A stretch of DNA of 64,000 nt from Enterococcus sp. HY326 (lineage in GTDB: Bacteria; Bacillota; Bacilli; Lactobacillales; Enterococcaceae): assembly GCF_026157065.1 (NCBI RefSeq), contig NZ_JANLGQ010000001.1, positions 682,001 through 746,000 of the forward strand. Direction: 5' to 3'. Made by a program: the position numbers and the translations under genes. The notes beneath the pieces were generated by a model. That model saw nothing but the letters and a program-made list of their open reading frames with translations, did no database searches and was not told the DNA's origin. Every line of letters starts with the position of its first letter. Position 1 is the first letter of the stretch. Positions 63,711-64,000 of the stretch are shown here, one piece after another.

Positions 63711-64000
63711 CTATTTTTCTTGATATAGAATCTGCTGCTCCTGTAAGGCTTGTTTAATTTTGACTAAATCAGCTTCTGTCTGAAAACGAATCGTGTGCAG
63801 ATGAATCCCTTCCGTCAATTCTGACAGCAAGGTGGCTTCAGCTTTTTGATAGTCTGCAATAAAGCGACGAACATCTGCAAAGGTTTTGATTTGCAAATTT
63901 CCCTGCAATTCCCCATATAAGGGATGCTCGACAATTACATCTAAAATTTCCCCGCCGTTTGCCACGATTATATTCAGCTCTTCCTCCGTTTGGTCCGGAC
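63711..64000 (-). CDS. niaR: Transcription repressor NiaR (C-terminal 3H domain, truncated by window)
   Basis: Niacin-responsive repressor of NAD biosynthesis and transport. The visible 96 residues are the end of the protein: the 3H domain with VIVEHPLYGELQGNL and LTEGIHLHTIRF, in which the three conserved His residues are likely ligand or metal binding. The frame has no break to the window edge, so the HTH half lies outside. The GTG at 63963 is internal and not the start. Confidence 0.9.
   Translation of the reverse strand, partial: PDQTEEELNIIVANGGEILDVIVEHPLYGELQGNLQIKTFADVRRFIADYQKAEATLLSELTEGIHLHTIRFQTEADLVKIKQALQEQQILYQEK

Noticed and set aside
1-64000. CRISPR arrays, tRNA or rRNA genes, insertion sequences, prophage
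   Set aside because: No regularly spaced repeats, cloverleaf sequences, rRNA motifs, transposase or integrase frames were found on reading the window.

Overview
The window looks like chromosome of a low-GC Gram-positive coccus of the Lactobacillales, most likely an Enterococcus or close relative in the Enterococcaceae. This rests on AT-rich DNA with strong AGGAGG-type ribosome binding sites, T-box control of tRNA synthetase genes, a comG operon, EcsAB, PrsA, YhaMNO, OatA, PBP2A and a peptide deformylase with an enterococcal-type N-terminus. The species is inferred from protein character and gene order; no search was run. I saw no rRNA, tRNA, CRISPR array, transposase, integrase or prophage gene.

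Left part (1-17.4 kb). The SbcCD nuclease genes, with sbcC cut by the window edge, face an unrecognised 225-residue protein. An acyltransferase gene (plsC) and a promoter-led cluster (tRNA methyltransferase, GIY-YIG protein, GNAT, YjbR) follow. Next come a peptidoglycan O-acetyltransferase (OatA type), an acidic lipoprotein, a YitT transporter, and a T-box-controlled hisS-aspS operon. Several small enzymes fill the rest.

Middle (17.5-44 kb). A two-component system is followed by two paralogous PepSY lipoproteins. All three transcription units carry the same 16-bp inverted repeat at matched promoter distances, so they look like one autoregulated cell-envelope stress regulon. Then come an Mga-like regulator, dtd and relA (stringent response) with giant palindromes at both ends of relA, and rsmE-prmA-mpg. 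rarA, 6S RNA, uspA, add, ackA and the complete comGA-GG competence pseudopilus operon follow, then trmB, a phosphotransferase and the EcsAB exporter.

Right part (44-64 kb). Here are hit-ytxH, the foldase prsA, and yhaM-yhaN-yhaO, whose last two form a second Mre11/Rad50-like pair. They are followed by an aldolase, psiE, and a secreted Ig-like protein with a sortase-like C-terminal domain that seems to lack the catalytic arginine. yheA, the class A PBP gene pbp2A, a pseudouridine synthase, T-box-controlled tyrS, rpsO-pnp, def and the start-truncated niaR complete the window.

Most of the content is ordinary core chromosome. The least expected items are the shared palindrome of the PepSY regulon, the degenerate sortase-like secreted protein, the nested long hairpins between genes (possibly EFAR-type repeats) and the overlapping Asp/His specifier candidate in the hisS-aspS T-box.
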